This document shows positions 60,580-64,000 of a stretch of DNA of 64,000 nucleotides, piece by piece. The notes below the pieces were generated by a model that searched no databases, was not told where the DNA came from, and saw only the letters and a program-made list of their open reading frames with translations. Position 1 is the first letter of the stretch. Every line of letters starts with the position of its first letter. The stretch covers positions 27,704,447 to 27,768,446 of the forward strand of contig JBAIZL010000007.1 of NCBI GenBank assembly GCA_036971475.1, written 5' to 3'. The translations under genes were made by a program, and so were the position numbers. The stretch is from Prosapia bicincta. Lineage: Eukaryota > Arthropoda > Insecta > Hemiptera > Cercopidae.

Positions 60580-61650
60580 TCATTTGAATCTTAAAGCGTA
60601 TTATTCCAATAGGTACTGAAATTGCCAGCTTGGCAGATATGGCATATAATCAGCCGTAGCTCAGGAAATCACTCCTACAATATATTAGTAGTGCAATATA
60701 TGGGGTGATTTAGGAACTGTAAGTGGTAAAATTATATGGTCTTAGAATCATAACCATATTATTTTTAGAGATACTCAGAAATGATTTTTTTTTCATATTA
60801 ATGAAATTATAAGCATTGGCTTGAAATACCAGCCTGTTGTTAGAATTTAGTTGTTGATTTGACTCCACTGTGTTTATGTAAAATAATATTAATTATTTTG
60901 TATTTTATTTTATTGTAATTGTTTCAGATCTTATTAATATACAGAACTATTTCAGACATAATTCTTTCTGTTATATGAGCTTTGAAAGATTTACCTGTAA
61001 TGGAATTATAAAATATTTTCTAACAACTTCAAACTGCTGGGCACCCTACTGCTACTATTTTATAGACAAGTTTAAAATAAGACTAACCTCTAAAATGATA
61101 AGCGCAATGTATTCACTATTGAATACTATTGGCAATAAAGTTTAGTACCATGGCAACTACATTTATTATTATTTGGTGTATATGTAACCTAAGATTACAA
61201 ACTCGTCTTCAATATTAATACTTTCAGTTTGATAATAATACATGACAAACATTTTTTTGCAAATGAATTTTCTTTAGTTAATTTAATACTGTTCTTTTAA
61301 TGTGTTACATGACTAAGTTCTTTTCTTGAATTTTTTCCTAATTTTAGATCTAAATTCTGTGAAAAGACATAATGAATTGTTTGTTAATGTCATACAATTC
61401 TCTAAAAACAATATTTTTGTAACTATATGCTCGAAGCGTTTCATATATTATTTATATTCTTGAAAGCTTTTTACACCATCAACACAGCTAAAAAACCACT
61501 TTCAACGGTGTTGTAGCTAAAACAACAACCAGCAACACAGTGTTTTTTCAGCTGGTTACGGTATACTAAGCTCTTGAGAATATCAGTATATTACATTGAT
61601 GAGAAGCTTCAAGCATATAGTTTTATAAATAAAGTTAATGAAGTGTATGT
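60580..61650. other. AT-rich stretch, no gene recognised
   Basis: Short inverted pair around 61490-61555 (CACAGCTAAAAAACC / CAACACAGTGTTTTTTCAGCTGG). No exon found. Confidence 0.5.
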
Positions 61651-61653
61651 ACA

Positions 61654-62708
61654 TTAACGCTTTTAGCCGCGGCGATATTGGTGATCTCATCAAAACTACT
61701 GTCTGTTTTTCGTTAATTTTCACATCTGACGGCAGTGGAACTCTATTTGGGATGCATAGCTTGTCATAGCATCTAATTATCGAGCCCGTAGTTTTCATCT
61801 CAATAATTTTATTTCTAACAAATACATGTTTATTGGGGACATCAGAACAGTGTATTAGACACTAAAATATTGTTTTATTTATCGGGTCACAATTAAAAAA
61901 AAATACAAATGATAAATTACTGTATGACAAATAAAAAAGACAGAGTAAAAGAGATAATTTACATACAAAACTAAAGACCCTACTACTAAAATATACTACA
62001 TACTAAAATAAGCATCCAACGTTTATCTCGGAATGTTTGTTTCTGTATGTACCATGTGTTTCACAAAGCCATAGAGATCGATAATGTAAACGGAGACATA
62101 GATAATACATATGTCTCGTCCGAGACTATTTATAGCCGAGATTAGCTGACATTTATTTACTACAATCTTATGATGACACATTAGGTTTCCGGGCGTCCAA
62201 ACATTTTGTCAATGACTCATATTTACAATAGTCTTTTCCCACCTCGAGTTGGTTCATTCACTCTAATAGGACAGTAATTGTTTATTCTTGGGTTAGTTCA
62301 GAGAGCTTAGTTTATTGTTATGATCGTTAATTTTACTGGATATTTTGCCGCGTTAAGTAGTTCAAACTAAAAAAAAACAAAATATATAAGTTAAACCAAA
62401 TTAAATCTGTTCATAAAACTCCCTGAAGAATTGTTTCAGTTGAAGCATCAAAAGTAAACTTGGGATGGTTGGATTTAAAAACTACTCAGGCACAATGTTC
62501 TCCAAATTCTTCTGAAGCACTGACGTAAAAATCAAACCTTTATATAAATACATATCGACACTAAAGAAGTTTCAATTAGCCTGGGAGTGAGCGTACCGGT
62601 GAGCTCGCCGTCTCTAAGAAAATAAGCTGGGAGCGCACAGGCACGTTCTCTGTGCCTCGTAAGGGAACCCAGAGCGTGCCGGTACGCTAGCCATGCTGAA
62701 CGTGTTAA
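61654..62708. mobile_element. Possible TTAA-flanked element
   Basis: Left TTAACGCTTTTAGCCGCGG; right, read inward, TTAACACGTTCAGCATGGC (11 of 14 match over the first 14). Near the right end are inverted words GCGTACCGGTGAGC / GTGCCGGTACGC and AGGCACG / CGTGCCT-like pairs. Resembles the other TTAA elements but with worn ends. Confidence 0.4.
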
Positions 62709-62709
62709 T

Positions 62710-63340
62710 ACATACTATCAGTAACAAAATGACATACAGTGTCAGCGTTTTCACACCTTGAATAGCACAACATTGCTTTGTTGCATAGACTACCAGCTTT
62801 TGAAAATGTTAGCTGTAGAACATCTTTGCTCTAGCTGCAGTGGAGAGGCGGTAGATTCACTGAATAATTTTTTTATTCACCACTTCATTATTTTCTGTGT
62901 CATATGTGGCTTAGCATTCACTGAAATAGTGACTTGACTTTCATTGTTCAAGAATTTAGGCAAGTTTTACAGTTTCCGTACTGTGGAGAAGTTGTAATTG
63001 AAAATAATTTTGAAACCAGTTTCAATGAAGAAAAAATGCAGAAGTTCGTCTCATTTACACTTGATATGAAGTTTGTAATTATAAATTATCACTGGTCTAG
63101 TACCCACTTCAAATTTACCCTCTGCCAAATCCACTGATTGATTAGCATGAACTTTAATGAAATTATTATATTATTGCTCTGCATTCATTTCAAAAACTGC
63201 TTTTCTGAAAACTTGTCTCCAATTTTGTGGACTTTGACATAAGCTAAGGTTTAGTTTGACCTTTATCATTGTCACTGATTTAAGCCTCTGATATTCTAAG
63301 TCAAGCTAATTGAATTTATTGGCTTTTTTATATAGTTGCT
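62710..63340. other. AT-rich stretch, no gene recognised
   Basis: A 67-codon + strand open frame (62934-63137) shows no known motif and does not fit talin. Confidence 0.5.
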
Positions 63341-63369
63341 TAATGTAATCATCTTGAATTCACTGATTA

Positions 63370-63560
63370 AACTATAATTAAAAGATACTTAACTAATTGA
63401 ATACGTAATGGGCTTACTTTCTGACGCGTTTCGAAACAATTGTTCCTTTTACTCTACGTGTAGAGGCTTTGCTTTGTAAAAGGAACGATTGTTTCGAAAA
63501 CATGTCAGCAAGTAAGACCATTACGTATTCATTTAGTTCAGTATCTTTTAATTATAGTTT
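63370..63560. repeat. Fold-back palindrome (family B)
   Basis: Arms ATTAAAAGATACTTAACTAA / TTAGTTCAGTATCTTTTAAT, and inner GACGCGTTTCGAAACAATTG / GATTGTTTCGAAAACATGTC. Left flank GTAATCATCTTGAATTCACTG. Same family as 37745-37950. Confidence 0.87.
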
Positions 63561-63629
63561 TTTTATATAGGTTGGTACGATTGTTCCTTTATGCTTCATA
63601 TTGTTATTTTGAAAAAATGTAATCAACAA

Positions 63630-63631
<2 letters not shown>

Positions 63632-63670
<39 letters not shown>
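63632..63670. repeat. (GT)n microsatellite
   Basis: About 18 GT units. The rest to the window end is AT-rich without a recognised gene. Confidence 0.95.
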
Positions 63671-63674
<4 letters not shown>

Positions 63675-64000
63675 TTCTAATTCTTATAAACCTAAATAAT
63701 GCCATCAGGTAAATCTTAAATAATTTTAAAAAATCAACTAACGCAACCTCATAAGTTGTAGAAAATTATGTAGATTATTTTTAATAAGATCTGAAACCTT
63801 TTGTCAGTTTTATTTTTTTGTACATGTGTGCTATGGATATGTAATTATGACCTAAAACTGCCAATCTCAATAGCTGTTTACTTGTTATATTTTTATAATC
63901 TTTGTGAAAAATATTTAAAAAGTTCTTTTTAAAAAAAAATAATTTTTTTTGGCAACAAAAAGAATGCAAAAAACCTACACAAAAATTGTAATTGTACGTT

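Noticed and set aside
62934..63137. 67-codon frame considered as a downstream talin exon
   Set aside because: Does not resemble the talin rod start and lacks fitting splice sites and phase.

Overview
This is a eukaryotic, AT-rich genomic window, almost certainly from an insect. The one intact host gene is the 5' part of talin (fly gene rhea) on the + strand. Its protein reads closest to insect talins, from memory of the family rather than a search. Introns, Mutator-like-domain ORFs of a type common in arthropods, Penelope-like retroelement remnants, a mariner, hAT, pogo/Tigger and TTAA-flanked (piggyBac-type) elements, and long simple repeats all fit an insect with a repeat-rich genome. A hemipteran is possible, but the sequence alone does not settle it. 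No prokaryotic genes, CRISPR, rRNA or tRNA were recognised.

Layout. 1-33,000: no intact coding gene. It holds six of the seven satellite arrays (monomers about 112, 65, 85, 76, 140 and 68 bp), long microsatellites, two hAT deletion derivatives with readable 8-bp target duplications (11594-12078 and 14594-15602), a Penelope-like endonuclease remnant (26003-26462), a broken Mutator-like-domain ORF (27990-28882, minus), a palindromic fold-back (29038-29240) and a Tigger fragment (31192-31470). A GC-richer block at 680-1160, with an NRF1-like palindrome, an E-box and a splice-donor-like end, could be the talin promoter and non-coding first exon. That link is inference.

33,024-64,000: talin. Nine coding exons join in phase from ATG 33048 to 53567 and give the first 465 residues, which is the complete FERM head (F0, F1, F2, F3/PTB) and the start of the linker. 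A tenth small exon (55344-55423) is proposed from phase and reading frame. The rod domain lies beyond the window. The introns are swollen by an 80/88-bp satellite (intron 1), fold-back palindromes, five or six TTAA-flanked elements, a Tigger derivative (intron 8), Penelope-like remnants and a dead mariner (57545-58871).

The most interesting pattern is that fold-back palindromes and Penelope-like remnants belong together. Several GIY-YIG coding ends are followed by a conserved small hairpin (CTGANGA - stem - GAAA) that resembles a hammerhead ribozyme core. Related CTGATGA...GAAAC motifs occur at the ends of fold-backs and, on the minus strand, once per monomer of the 140-bp satellite. Penelope-like elements are known to carry hammerhead motifs, so this is a testable candidate for ribozyme-bearing palindromes and a ribozyme-like satellite next to and inside a housekeeping gene.
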